Origin: UBA6772 sp965183875
GTDB taxonomy: Bacteria; Bacteroidota; Bacteroidia; Flavobacteriales; UBA7430
Length of the DNA stretch: 41,929 bases
Reading direction: 5' to 3'
Assembly (NCBI GenBank): GCA_965183875.1
Contig: CBCYMK010000025.1
Coordinates: 1-41,929 of the forward strand
This document shows positions 31,414 through 40,140 of the stretch, in pieces. The notes beneath the pieces were generated by a model that had not been told where the DNA came from, did not search any database, and saw nothing but the letters and a program-made list of their open reading frames with translations. Within the stretch, counting starts at the first letter, position 1; each line of letters opens with the position of its first letter. Made by a program: the position numbers and the translations under genes.

Positions 31414-33582
31414 CTATAAGTTCTCCTTAATGAAATTGGTCATTTTTCTGAATAAATGTAAGCGTGTATAACCTCCGTATATTCCGTGGTTTTTATTTGG
31501 GTAAATAAACATATCGAAATCTTTATTGGCGTTTACCAAGGCTGTGGTCATCTCCATTGTGTTTTGGTAATGCACATTGTCATCTGCCGAACCGTGAACA
31601 AGTAAGTACTTTCCTTTTAATTTACTTACATGATTAATGGGGGAGTTATCGTCGTATCCAGCTGCATTTTCTTGAGGAGTTCTCATATAACGCTCGGTAT
31701 AAATAGAGTCGTAATAACGCCAGTTCGTTACCGGTGCTACAGCAATAGCCATTTTAAAATCATCAGCCCCTTTTAATAAACAAAGCGAAGACATATACCC
31801 TCCGTAACTCCAGCCAAAGATTCCAATTCTTGAGCCGTCTACATAAGGTAGGCTAGCTAGGTGTCTATTAGCTTCAATTTGATCTTGAGTTTCTAGTTTC
31901 CCTAGTTGTTGGTAGGTGCATTTTTTAAATTCGGCACCTCTAGCTCCTGTTCCTCTGTTGTCTACACAGGCTACAATATACCCTTGTTGTGTGAGCATTT
32001 GGTACCATAAGAAATTCGAACCTCCCCAAGCATCAGTTACTTGTTGTGAACCTGGACCTCCATATAGGTACATAAATACGGGGTATTCTTTGTTGGTATC
32101 AAAGTCTTTAGGCTTCATCATCCACCCGTTGAGGTTTACACCCTCTGTAGTTTCAAAATTAAAAAACTCCTTAGTACTTAAGGTATAGTTTTTTAGTGTC
32201 TCGTTTAAGCGAGCATTGTCTTTTAGAGTACGTACTTCTGTTCCTGTAGCATCAAATAAGCTAAAGTAATAAGGTGTATTCGCATCAGAATGTTGGTTGA
32301 TGAAATATTTATAACTCGTACTAAAAGTAGCCGTATTAGTACCCACCTTATTTGTGAGCATTTTTTTGTTTCTTCCGTTTAATTGAACCGAATATACATC
32401 TCTATGCATAGCACTACGTTCTGCTGAAGCAAAATAAACAGTATTGTTCGATTCGTCTACTCCGTAAAAGTCAGTTATATCGTAATTTCCTTTGGTGATT
32501 TTACGGACTTGTTTCCCTTTTAAATTGTAAAGGTAAATATGGTTAAAACCTGATTTTTCACTCGTCCAAACAAAGTGTACTCCATCGTTTAAGAAGGTTA
32601 AATTGTCGGTTACATCAATATAAGCTTCGTCTGTTTCTGTGAAAATTGTATTTGCAGAACCATCTGTAGCATTTACTAAAATGAAATCTAAATTATTCTG
32701 GTGACGATTCATTCTTTGTACAGAAAGTACATTTTCGTTGTTCGTCCATTTAATACGTGGTATGTAAAACTCTTCTTCTACTTCAATAGCAGCTTCAATA
32801 ATTTTGTTTGATTCTAAGTCGTAAATAAAAATTTCTACGGTAGAGTTTGCCTCCCCTGCTTTAGGGTATTTAAAACGCGTCTGGCTTGGGTAAAGTGCCG
32901 AGAACATATCCATGCTAAATTCTGGAACTGCTTCCTCATTAAACCTATAAAATGCGATTTTAGTTCCGTTTTCATTCCATTGGAATCCATTGTCAAAAGC
33001 AAATTCCTCTTCGTATACCCAATCGGTAGCACCGTTAATGATTTTATTCATCTCACCATCGGTAGTAACTTGAGTTTCAATAGTAGAGTTTAAATCTTTT
33101 ATGAAAATATTGTTTTCTCTTACAAATGCCACTTTGCTGGCGTCAGGAGAAAACTGAGCTAACCTTTGTTTTCCTGTAGATAACTCTATTGCATTGGTCG
33201 TTTTTCTATCGTAGATATAATACTTAGAGCGTGTAGAATGACGGTAAATAGATTCTGTAGCTGTAGGAAGTAAGACTTTTTGCTCGTTTTTACTGAAGCT
33301 ATAATCTTCGAAATTTAAATCTTCAAAGTTTTTAGAATCTATAATGGTGGAAACAGAATCTCCTGTTTCGTATGAATATTCTGTAACGTAAACATTTCCA
33401 TTTCCGTAGTTCATTGAAGAGTAGTGTACACCATCATTCATAGAGTTTAAGCCCCAAACCCATTCTGGAGAAAAAGTTCTACTAGCCCAAATATCTTCTA
33501 GTTCAATTGTTTTTTCTTGGGCAATACAGCTAAATGTCAATAAGATACTGGCAAAAGGTACTAAGGTAGATTTGATTTTCAT
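31414..33582 (-). CDS. Dipeptidyl peptidase IV-type S9 peptidase
   Basis: DPP4-type enzymes remove N-terminal dipeptides, usually after Pro or Ala. The 722 residues match the family: signal peptide ending near 'CIAQ' (residue 22), an eight-bladed propeller with the Glu motif 'DWVYEEEFA' near 188 that binds the substrate amino group, and an alpha/beta hydrolase domain with Ser592 in 'GWSYGGY', Asp in 'GSADDNVH' and His in 'NKNHGIYGG'. It is probably periplasmic or surface-exposed and supplies dipeptides to the POT transporters encoded next to it. A CAAATATA (TATATTTG on the minus strand, 33618-33625) 35 bases upstream is a likely -7 box. Confidence 0.94.
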   Translation of the reverse strand: MKIKSTLVPFASILLTFSCIAQEKTIELEDIWASRTFSPEWVWGLNSMNDGVHYSSMNYGNGNVYVTEYSYETGDSVSTIIDSKNFEDLNFEDYSFSKNEQKVLLPTATESIYRHSTRSKYYIYDRKTTNAIELSTGKQRLAQFSPDASKVAFVRENNIFIKDLNSTIETQVTTDGEMNKIINGATDWVYEEEFAFDNGFQWNENGTKIAFYRFNEEAVPEFSMDMFSALYPSQTRFKYPKAGEANSTVEIFIYDLESNKIIEAAIEVEEEFYIPRIKWTNNENVLSVQRMNRHQNNLDFILVNATDGSANTIFTETDEAYIDVTDNLTFLNDGVHFVWTSEKSGFNHIYLYNLKGKQVRKITKGNYDITDFYGVDESNNTVYFASAERSAMHRDVYSVQLNGRNKKMLTNKVGTNTATFSTSYKYFINQHSDANTPYYFSLFDATGTEVRTLKDNARLNETLKNYTLSTKEFFNFETTEGVNLNGWMMKPKDFDTNKEYPVFMYLYGGPGSQQVTDAWGGSNFLWYQMLTQQGYIVACVDNRGTGARGAEFKKCTYQQLGKLETQDQIEANRHLASLPYVDGSRIGIFGWSYGGYMSSLCLLKGADDFKMAIAVAPVTNWRYYDSIYTERYMRTPQENAAGYDDNSPINHVSKLKGKYLLVHGSADDNVHYQNTMEMTTALVNANKDFDMFIYPNKNHGIYGGYTRLHLFRKMTNFIKENL

Positions 33583-33617
33583 TCTCTTTCTTTTTTGAAC
33601 GTTAAATTTTGATTGAA

Positions 33618-33625
33618 CAAATATA
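33618..33625 (-). promoter_or_regulatory. Promoter -7 box (TATATTTG) for dpp4-POT
   Basis: This is an exact TAnnTTTG match on the minus strand, 35 bases upstream of the dpp4 ATG. No clear -33 element was found. Confidence 0.45.
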
Positions 33626-33771
33626 ATAAAATTGCTAAGTTTCCCTTTATACTAGGAAGTTTTGAAAAGTTAAAAAGTGTTTAATTAGTAGTGTATCGAT
33701 TTAAATTTATTTTTATTTGTCTTTCAAAAATAAATCTAATCCTCTTTACCAAAATTTTAATTCTTCAAGTC

Positions 33772-34170
33772 ATGAGAACAATACTTACTATTCTTTTAGT
33801 ATCTCTTTTATTTTCCTCTTGCAACAGCTCTGTAAAAGTTTCTGATTTAACTTATATGGAAATTGTACTTGACAACGGTAAGCAGTGGACTGCCAATGCA
33901 GAAACTACTCAGGGAGTAAAAAATATGTTAGTCTTATCACAAGAGTTTTCTAGCGATTATCAAGCTTTACACTCCAATTTAGTAGAGGAGTTTCAAGCTC
34001 TTTTTATCAATTGTACCATGACCGGAGAGGCTCATAATCAATTACATAATTATTTGTTACCTATGGTGGCAATGTTTGATGATATTTCTAAGGCTGAGGC
34101 TTCTGTTTCAGAACCTGCTTTAGAAAAGTTAACTATACACCTAAGTGCATATTCTTTGTTTTTTAACTAG
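33772..34170 (+). CDS. Small lipoprotein of unknown function
   Basis: This 132-residue protein has a lipoprotein signal, 'MRTILTILLVSLLFSSC', with Cys at position 17, and is followed by a helical domain ('VKNMLVLSQEFSSDYQALHSNLVEEFQALFINCTMTGEAHNQLHNYLLPM'-like arrangement in two helices). The Cys, Met and His scattered through the helices could bind a metal, but that is only a suggestion. I chose the ATG at 33772 because it gives a proper signal sequence; an in-frame extension to 33691 does not look coding. It is monocistronic with its own terminator. Confidence 0.72.
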   Translation: MRTILTILLVSLLFSSCNSSVKVSDLTYMEIVLDNGKQWTANAETTQGVKNMLVLSQEFSSDYQALHSNLVEEFQALFINCTMTGEAHNQLHNYLLPMVAMFDDISKAEASVSEPALEKLTIHLSAYSLFFN

Positions 34171-34188
34171 TTTTTTACTCGATAAAAC

Positions 34189-34221
34189 AAGGCTTCCTTT
34201 AGTAAAGGAGGTCTTTTTTTT
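34189..34221 (+). terminator. Intrinsic terminator after the lipoprotein gene
   Basis: AAGGCTTCCTTT (34189-34200) and AAAGGAGGTCTT (34204-34215) pair along 12 positions with two G-U pairs, loop AGT, followed by a T run. Confidence 0.75.
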
Positions 34222-34356
34222 GCCCAATTATTTGCATTGCCTCCTCACCACCTTATCTGTTTAATTATTATCTGTAAATATTATAGTGATGTTGTTGTCT
34301 AAATCTATTGGTAATACGCAACTTGCAAATAAATCAAATTCAGTTTTTACAAATGT

Positions 34357-34390
34357 TTTGATTGCGATTAAAATGAAAACGATAGTTTTG
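34357..34390 (+). promoter_or_regulatory. Probable promoter of the surE-lpxB operon
   Basis: TTTG (34357-34360) and TAGTTTTG (34383-34390) match both Bacteroidota elements, with a 22-base spacer that is slightly long. The start codon of surE is 65 bases downstream. Confidence 0.5.
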
Positions 34391-34455
34391 TAAATGATTT
34401 TTTTAATTAAGCGTAAAATAATTTCGCTTAAATTCGGAGTAGGTAAAATAGAACT

Positions 34456-35232
34456 ATGCGTAAAGAAAGACCCTTAATATTAGTGGTAAACGACGACGGT
34501 GTTACTGCACCAGGAATTCGTAATTTAATTCGTTTAATGAATGAGTTTGGTGAAGTGGTAGTCGTAGCTCCAGACGGACCTCAGTCTGGAATGGGGCACG
34601 CCATAACTTTAGATTCTACGCTGCATGTAGAAAGAGTTCATATTGATAAAGGAAGCCAAGTAGAATATGCGTGTTCGGGTACTCCTGTAGACTGTGTGAA
34701 GTTGGCAATTAATAAATTACTGCCACGCAAGCCCGATTTATGTGTTTCTGGGATTAACCACGGTTCTAACTCTTCTGTAAATGTATTGTATTCTGGAACT
34801 ATGTCTGCTGCAGTAGAAGGCGCTATAGAAGGGATTCCTTCAATAGGCTTTTCATTATTAGACCATTCTCACGATGCAGACTTTTCGCATTGCGATCCTT
34901 TTATTTCTCAAATTGTATCTCATGTTTTAGAAAATGGCCTTGCCAAAGGAACCTGCTTAAATGTAAATATCCCTAAGCTTTCATCAGAAAAAATTAATGG
35001 TGTTAAGATTTGCAGACAAGCTGATGGAAACTGGGAAGAAGAATTCGACGAACGTATAAGTCCGCAAGGAAAAACGTATTACTGGCTTACAGGTAAATTT
35101 GTAAACTACGATACCGGTGAAGATACCGATATTTGGGCTTTAGAAAATAATTATGTTTCTGTAGTCCCTGTACAATACGATGTTACTGCACACCATACTA
35201 TTAAACAGTTAAATTCTTTGAATAATGGATAA
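34456..35232 (+). CDS. surE: 5'/3'-nucleotidase SurE
   Basis: SurE dephosphorylates nucleoside monophosphates and short polyphosphates in the cytoplasm. The 258 residues carry the metal site 'NDDG' (12-15), 'APDGPQSGMGHAIT' near 38-51, 'SGTPVDCVKLA' and 'SGINHGSN', all conserved. It heads a tight run: a small membrane protein gene overlaps its end by eight bases, then ridA and lpxB. A surE-lpxB neighbourhood is common in Bacteroidota. Confidence 0.95.
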   Translation: MRKERPLILVVNDDGVTAPGIRNLIRLMNEFGEVVVVAPDGPQSGMGHAITLDSTLHVERVHIDKGSQVEYACSGTPVDCVKLAINKLLPRKPDLCVSGINHGSNSSVNVLYSGTMSAAVEGAIEGIPSIGFSLLDHSHDADFSHCDPFISQIVSHVLENGLAKGTCLNVNIPKLSSEKINGVKICRQADGNWEEEFDERISPQGKTYYWLTGKFVNYDTGEDTDIWALENNYVSVVPVQYDVTAHHTIKQLNSLNNG

Positions 35233-35503
35233 GTTAAAAGACAATATGTTGTTGGGCTTTGCTTTAGGAGCCTTAATACCAATGGTTTCTTATGCCTTAA
35301 TTTTAAGCGTGCTTGAGTTTACACTAGAGGTAAATCCTTTGCGTATTTCTACCATGCAGGTGATTGCTATTTTTATAAATTTTCCGGTTTTTAGAAATAT
35401 CCTAAGCAACCACAAAAAGGATAAATTAGGAAGAGGTATGCTGTTGAGTACTTTTATTTTAGCTATTTGGTATATTATTCATCACAATATGTTAGAATTT
35501 TAA
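35225..35503 (+). CDS. Small membrane protein of unknown function
   Basis: This 92-residue protein has three hydrophobic segments (about 8-30, 41-56, 70-88). The family is not recognised. The ATG overlaps the surE stop by eight bases and its TAA overlaps the ridA ATG (TAATG), so translation is probably coupled on both sides. Its place between surE and lpxB suggests an envelope-related role, which is only a guess. Confidence 0.7.
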   Translation: MDKLKDNMLLGFALGALIPMVSYALILSVLEFTLEVNPLRISTMQVIAIFINFPVFRNILSNHKKDKLGRGMLLSTFILAIWYIIHHNMLEF

Positions 35504-35889
35504 TGCGGACTAATTGGAGCTCAAACACAGAATGGGAAAAGGTATTTGGTTATTCTAGAGCCGTTCAAATTGGAAATACCATTGAAGTTTCAGGAACTAC
35601 TGCAACCGAAGGTTCTTCGATTATCGGTGTGGCAGATATTACGCTTCAAACTGAATACATCATTAAAAAAATAGAACACTCATTGGTAGAAGCTGGCTTT
35701 AGTTTAGCTGATGTTGTAAGGACACGTATTTTTATTACTGACATCTCTAAATGGGAAGAGGTAGCTAAAGTGCATTCTTATTTGTTTGAAGAAGTTATGC
35801 CTGCTTGTACTTTAGTAGAAGTGTCGAGATTAATCCATCCCGATTTACTTATAGAAATTGAAGCTAGTGCAATTAAAGAAGAAGGATGA
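35503..35889 (+). CDS. RidA family protein (reactive enamine/imine deaminase)
   Basis: RidA proteins hydrolyse reactive 2-aminoacrylate and related enamines in the cytoplasm. The 128 residues include 'VVRTRIFITD' with the catalytic Arg (near 78-87) and 'ACTLVEVSRLIHPDLLIEIEASA' with the conserved Glu near the end. Sequence from 'YSRAVQIGNTIEVSGTT' onward matches the YjgF fold. The ATG at 35503 overlaps the previous stop by one base; an in-frame ATG at 35467 would lie inside the preceding gene and adds nothing conserved. Confidence 0.85.
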   Translation: MRTNWSSNTEWEKVFGYSRAVQIGNTIEVSGTTATEGSSIIGVADITLQTEYIIKKIEHSLVEAGFSLADVVRTRIFITDISKWEEVAKVHSYLFEEVMPACTLVEVSRLIHPDLLIEIEASAIKEEG

Positions 35890-35969
35890 AACTAGTTTAT
35901 TACAGCAAACTTATGGTCTTAGGGAATAGAAATTTCGAGTTCCATGTGACAAGTAAAAAGCAAATATAA
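35886..35969 (+). CDS. Possible 27-residue coupled ORF between ridA and lpxB
   Basis: An ATG overlapping the ridA stop (ATGA) opens a 27-codon frame ending five bases before the lpxB ATG. The peptide (MKLVYYSKLMVLG... ending TSKKQI) resembles nothing I know. It fills the gap exactly and would keep ribosomes moving to lpxB, but such an overlap can arise by chance. Confidence 0.25.
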   Translation: MKLVYYSKLMVLGNRNFEFHVTSKKQI

Positions 35970-35973
35970 TCAC

Positions 35974-37086
35974 ATGAAGTATTATATAATTTCTGGAGAA
36001 GCTTCAGGCGATTTACACGCTTCTAACTTAATGAAGCACTTAAAGAAGAAGGATGTAGAAATACAGGTTCGTGCTTGGGGTGGTAATTTAATGGAGGCTC
36101 AAGGAGCTGCTTTAGTGAAGCATTATAAGGATTTAGCCTTTATGGGCTTTTTAGAAGTGATATTAAACTTGAAAACCATTTTAGGGAATTTGAGTTTGTG
36201 TAAAAAAGACATTTTAGAATTTCAACCAGATGCTTTAATCTTGGTTGATTATCCCGGCTTTAATATGCGAATTGCAAAATTTGCAAAACAGCATAATATC
36301 CCTGTGTACTATTATATATCGCCACAAGTATGGGCTTGGAAAAAGAATAGAGTTTACGACATAAAAAAATATGTTAAGAAGCTTTATGCCATTCTCCCTT
36401 TCGAAAAAGCTTTTTATAAAAAGTACGATTATGATGTAGAATATTTAGGGCATCCACTTTTAGATGCAGTTGAAAGTTATAAGTTTAATGCGGTTAATTT
36501 AGGAACTACGTGGAAACAAGAAGGTCGGCCCTTAGTAGCTTTATTACCTGGAAGCAGAGTACAGGAATTAACTAAGATGCTCCCTAAAATGTTGGAAGTT
36601 GAAAAGCAATTCCCTCATTGTGATTTTATCATTGCTGGAGTTGAAGCTCTTGGTGATGATTTTTATCAATCGTTCTTAAAGCAGTCTTCCATAAAGGTGA
36701 TTTATAATAAAACCTATGCATTGTTCGAGCAGGCAGATGCTGCCCTAGTGAGTTCTGGAACGGCAACATTAGAAACAGCTTTGTTTGATGTTCCTCAGGT
36801 GGTTTGCTACCAGACAAGTAAGCTTTCTTTTGCAATAGCCAAGCTTCTGGTAGATATTAAATATATCTCCTTGGTGAATTTAATAAGCGACAAAGAGATC
36901 GTAAAAGAGTTACTACAAGACGATTTAACAGTGCCTAATATGGTTGTTGAGCTAAACTTAATACTAGCTTCTGATAAAAGAAATCAAATGCAAAACGAAT
37001 ATTCCGAGCTACGAACTATATTAGGTGGAGTAGGGGCTTCAGAACGTGTGGCAGAATCTATTTTTAAAGACTTAAAGAATGCGTAG
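35974..37086 (+). CDS. lpxB: Lipid-A-disaccharide synthase
   Basis: LpxB joins lipid X to UDP-2,3-diacylglucosamine to make the lipid A disaccharide at the inner face of the inner membrane. The 370 residues match the family: 'SGEASGDLHASNLM' at 6-19, 'RAWGGNLMEAQGA' near 33-45, 'LVDYPGFNMRIAK' near 90-102, 'YYISPQVWAWKKNRV' near 112-126, 'LPGSRVQELTKMLP' near 189 and 'VSSGTATLETAL' near 259. It ends eight bases into the M1 peptidase gene. Confidence 0.96.
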   Translation: MKYYIISGEASGDLHASNLMKHLKKKDVEIQVRAWGGNLMEAQGAALVKHYKDLAFMGFLEVILNLKTILGNLSLCKKDILEFQPDALILVDYPGFNMRIAKFAKQHNIPVYYYISPQVWAWKKNRVYDIKKYVKKLYAILPFEKAFYKKYDYDVEYLGHPLLDAVESYKFNAVNLGTTWKQEGRPLVALLPGSRVQELTKMLPKMLEVEKQFPHCDFIIAGVEALGDDFYQSFLKQSSIKVIYNKTYALFEQADAALVSSGTATLETALFDVPQVVCYQTSKLSFAIAKLLVDIKYISLVNLISDKEIVKELLQDDLTVPNMVVELNLILASDKRNQMQNEYSELRTILGGVGASERVAESIFKDLKNA

Positions 37087-38701
37087 TCTAATTCTATTTT
37101 TTTTTGTTTTTATTCAAGCACAAGCACAAGACTTTAGTCTGAGAGATACCTTGAGAGGAGCGCTCTCTCCAGAAAGGACTTGGTTTGATATTAGCTACTA
37201 TAACCTTTCAATTGACTTAGATATAGAAACTAAATCTATTTCGGGCTTTAACGATATTGCTTTTAATGTCCTTAAAGAGTCAAAAACTATTCAGCTTGAT
37301 TTATTTGAAAACCTCAGTATTGATAGTGTAGTTTATGAGGGCGTTTTGTGTAGTACAAACAGGTTGTTTGATACATTTTTTGTAGAGCTGCCTTTTGATT
37401 TGAAAATTGGTGAGCATAAATCAATCCGTATATATTATCATGGGCAACCCATTGCAGCTAAGAATGCTCCGTGGGATGGTGGTTTTGTATGGAAAAAAGA
37501 CCCTCTGGGTTTGCCCTGGATTGGCGTTGCGTGTCAAGGCTTAGGAGCTTCTTCATGGTGGCCTTGCAAAGATCATTTATCCGATGAACCAGATAGTATG
37601 CGTATTACATGTGCGGTTCCTAAAAAAGTACGATTTATAGGAAATGGTAATTTGGAAGCTGATTCTATGCTAGGAGATAAAAGAGTTTCTACTTGGAAGG
37701 TTTCTTATCCGATTAACACCTATAATGTTACCTTAAATATTGCCGATTATAGCCATTTGGAAGATGTATATATTTCTAATTCCGATACATTAGCTCTCGA
37801 TTATTATGTGCTAAAAGGGAATGAAGAAAAAGCGATTAAGCAGTTTGCACAAGTAAAACCAATGCTAGCAGTTTACGAAGAGCTTTTTGGTACGTACCCT
37901 TTTTGGAATGATGGTTATGCTTTAGTTGAAACCCCTTATTTAGGGATGGAACACCAAAGTGCTATTGCTTACGGAAATAAATATAAACCTGGTTATTTAG
38001 GACGTTATCCTGGCGATATGGATTTCGATTTCATAGTGATACACGAATCTGGTCACGAGTATTGGGGAAATAGTGTAAGCATGAACGATATAGCTGATAT
38101 GTGGATACACGAAAGCTTTTGCACCTATACCGAAGCTTTGTATGTAGAGCAAATTTATGGCTATAACTCTATGCTAGAATACCTGCTTTATCAAAAAGAA
38201 TTTATTAGCGGTAGAAGTCCAATTCTTGGTGTTCATGGACTTAACCACAAAGGTAATTCTACCGATATGTATTATAAGGGGAGTTGGATGTTGCATTCTA
38301 TTAGGAATACTTTGAATAACGACAGTCTTTGGTTTTCTGTAGTGAAAGATATAGCACAAAATTATACCCTAGCAAACTGCGATGGTTATGAGCTTATTGA
38401 GTTTGTATGTACAAAGTCAGGTGTAGATTTAAAGCCTATTTTTAACCAGTTTTTAACACATGCAGACTTACCTGTTTTAACTTATTATTTTAATAATAAA
38501 AAGGGAGAATTACAGCTTTATTATAAGTGGAAGGCTACAGAAGATAATTTTAATATGCCTATGGAGATAAGTGTTGGAAATACCGAGAAATTTCGTATTT
38601 TTCCGAACGCAAATTATCAGAGCTTGTCCCTAGGAAACACTGATAAGAAGCAAGTGAAATTTTCGGAAGATCTATTTCTATTCGAAAAAAAAGAAGATTA
38701 A
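37079..38701 (+). CDS. M1-family metallopeptidase (aminopeptidase N-like), secreted
   Basis: The zinc site is HExxH-x18-E: H322, H326 and E345 in 'HESGHEYWG...HESF'. The exopeptidase motif, usually GAMEN, reads 'GMEHQ' here, as in the leukotriene A4 hydrolase-like and Bacteroidota branches. A signal peptide ends near 'IQAQAQ' (residue 17). At 540 residues it has the N-terminal beta and catalytic domains and only a short C-terminal part. It should trim peptides outside the cytoplasm. The start overlaps lpxB by eight bases. Confidence 0.9.
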   Translation: MRSLILFFFVFIQAQAQDFSLRDTLRGALSPERTWFDISYYNLSIDLDIETKSISGFNDIAFNVLKESKTIQLDLFENLSIDSVVYEGVLCSTNRLFDTFFVELPFDLKIGEHKSIRIYYHGQPIAAKNAPWDGGFVWKKDPLGLPWIGVACQGLGASSWWPCKDHLSDEPDSMRITCAVPKKVRFIGNGNLEADSMLGDKRVSTWKVSYPINTYNVTLNIADYSHLEDVYISNSDTLALDYYVLKGNEEKAIKQFAQVKPMLAVYEELFGTYPFWNDGYALVETPYLGMEHQSAIAYGNKYKPGYLGRYPGDMDFDFIVIHESGHEYWGNSVSMNDIADMWIHESFCTYTEALYVEQIYGYNSMLEYLLYQKEFISGRSPILGVHGLNHKGNSTDMYYKGSWMLHSIRNTLNNDSLWFSVVKDIAQNYTLANCDGYELIEFVCTKSGVDLKPIFNQFLTHADLPVLTYYFNNKKGELQLYYKWKATEDNFNMPMEISVGNTEKFRIFPNANYQSLSLGNTDKKQVKFSEDLFLFEKKED

Positions 38702-38711
38702 GTAGAATAGG

Positions 38712-38743
38712 CTTGTGTACTAACAGAAATGTTTTTAAATTTG
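38712..38743 (+). promoter_or_regulatory. Sigma-ABfr-type promoter of rpmG-DUF4295
   Basis: CTTG (38712-38715), 20 bases, then TAAATTTG (38736-38743), an exact -7 match 22 bases before the rpmG ATG. Confidence 0.65.
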
Positions 38744-38765
38744 CAGCCTTATAAAAAGAACAGCA

Positions 38766-38948
38766 ATGGCAAAGAAAGGTAATAGAGTTCAAGTAATCTT
38801 GGAATGTACAGAGCACAGAAAATCTGGTCAACCAGGTGCATCTCGTTACATCACTACTAAGAACAAGAAGAATACTCCAGATCGTATGGAGTTGAAGAAA
38901 TACAATCCCGTGTTGAAAAAGATGACGGTTCACCGCGAAATTAAATAA
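38766..38948 (+). CDS. rpmG: 50S ribosomal protein bL33
   Basis: At 60 residues this is the ribosomal protein bL33 of the large subunit: 'MAKKGNRVQVILECTEH' start, 'YITTKNKKNTPDRMELKKYNP' core and 'HREIK' tail. Only one Cys is present, so it is a form without the four-Cys zinc site. In many Bacteroidota it follows rpmB (bL28), but here rpmB is missing and a promoter lies directly upstream. Confidence 0.95.
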   Translation: MAKKGNRVQVILECTEHRKSGQPGASRYITTKNKKNTPDRMELKKYNPVLKKMTVHREIK

Positions 38949-38956
38949 GTTAAGTT

Positions 38957-39112
38957 ATGGCTAAGAAAGTAGTTGCATCCTTACAAAAAAGAGGTGCTAA
39001 AGACATTACAAAGGCAATTAAAATGGTGAGATCTGAAAAGACTGGTTCTTATGTTTTCCGTGAGGAAATCATTCTTAAGGACAAAGTAAAAGATTTCCTT
39101 GCAAAAAAATAA
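38957..39112 (+). CDS. DUF4295 family protein
   Basis: This 51-residue basic protein (MAKKVVASLQKRGAKDITK..., ending DFLAKK) lies eight bases after rpmG. DUF4295 is a Bacteroidota-specific family regularly found next to rpmG and ftsY, and is suspected to be ribosome-associated because of its size and charge. The exact role is not established. It is transcribed with rpmG and followed by a terminator. Confidence 0.9.
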   Translation: MAKKVVASLQKRGAKDITKAIKMVRSEKTGSYVFREEIILKDKVKDFLAKK

Positions 39113-39133
39113 GTCACTTTTTATAAAGTGAGT

Positions 39134-39169
39134 AAAAGCTTCTTTCTATATTTGAAAGAAGCTTTTTTT
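39134..39169 (+). terminator. Intrinsic terminator after DUF4295
   Basis: AAAAGCTTCTTTC (39134-39146) and GAAAGAAGCTTTT (39154-39166) form a perfect 13-bp stem with a seven-base loop and T run. A second small hairpin (CACTTT/AAAGTG) lies just before it at 39115-39130. Confidence 0.85.
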
Positions 39170-39188
39170 ATATACATAAATTAGACTT

Positions 39189-40139
39189 ATGGGATTTTTT
39201 AGTTTTTTCTCTAAGGAGAAGAAAGAGAAATTAGATAAAGGACTTGAGAAAACAAAAGAGAGTGTTTTTTCAAAGTTGGCTCGTGTGGTTGTTGGAAAGT
39301 CTACTGTAGATGAAGATGTTCTCGACAATTTAGAAGAGGTGTTAATTACCTCTGATGTAGGTGTACACACAACTTTAAAAATTATTGAGCGCATCGAAGA
39401 GCGTGTTTCAAATGATAAGTTCCTTGGGACTTCAGAGTTGAATTCTATTTTAAGAGAAGAGATTTCTTCGCTATTGTCAGAAAATAATTCGGAAGACTTA
39501 TCCGATTTTTCTATCCCTAAAGACAAGAAACCTTATGTAATAATGGTGGTAGGTGTTAATGGAGTTGGTAAAACAACTACTATTGGGAAACTTGCTTATC
39601 AGCTAAAAAAGAAAGGTTTAAAGGTTGTTTTAGGTGCTTCAGATACTTTTAGGGCTGCAGCCATAGAGCAATTAGAGATTTGGGCACAACGTGTTGATGT
39701 GCCTATCATAAAGCAAAAAATGGGCTCTGACCCTGCATCTGTAGCTTTCGATACACTACAATCTGCAACTACACAAGGTGCCGATGTAGTTATTATAGAT
39801 ACTGCAGGTAGACTGCACAATAAGGTAAACCTTATGAATGAACTTGGGAAGGTTCGAAAAGTAATGCAGAAAATAATTCCGGATGCTCCGCACGAAGTAC
39901 TCCTAGTACTTGATGCATCTACTGGACAAAATGCAATAGAGCAAGCAAAACAATTTACCTTAGCGACGGAGGTAAACGCGCTAGCCTTAACAAAACTAGA
40001 CGGGACTGCAAAAGGTGGTGTCGTTATTGGAGTTTCAGATCAGTTTAAAATCCCAGTTAAATATATTGGGGTAGGAGAAGGAATTGAAGACCTCCAAGTA
40101 TTTAATAAAGTAGAGTTTGTAGATTCGCTTTTTAAATAA
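39189..40139 (+). CDS. ftsY: Signal recognition particle receptor FtsY
   Basis: FtsY is the GTPase receptor that docks SRP-bound ribosomes at the membrane. The 316 residues comprise a basic amphipathic N-terminus ('MGFFSFFSKEKKEKLDKGL'), the N domain, and the G domain with 'GVNGVGKTTT' near 119-128, 'DTFRAAAIEQLEIWA', 'DTAGRLHNKVNLM' and 'TKLDGTAKGG'. The long acidic A domain of Enterobacteria is absent, as usual in Bacteroidota. It starts after the DUF4295 terminator, 20 bases downstream. Confidence 0.96.
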   Translation: MGFFSFFSKEKKEKLDKGLEKTKESVFSKLARVVVGKSTVDEDVLDNLEEVLITSDVGVHTTLKIIERIEERVSNDKFLGTSELNSILREEISSLLSENNSEDLSDFSIPKDKKPYVIMVVGVNGVGKTTTIGKLAYQLKKKGLKVVLGASDTFRAAAIEQLEIWAQRVDVPIIKQKMGSDPASVAFDTLQSATTQGADVVIIDTAGRLHNKVNLMNELGKVRKVMQKIIPDAPHEVLLVLDASTGQNAIEQAKQFTLATEVNALALTKLDGTAKGGVVIGVSDQFKIPVKYIGVGEGIEDLQVFNKVEFVDSLFK

Positions 40140-40140
40140 G

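Noticed and set aside
33691..33771. Extension of the small lipoprotein by 27 codons
   Set aside because: The ATG at 33772 gives a proper lipoprotein signal with the Cys at position 17; the extension would bury it.
34289..34393. 34-codon ORF before surE as a leader peptide
   Set aside because: It covers the likely surE promoter, has no biased codon run, and no terminator follows before surE.
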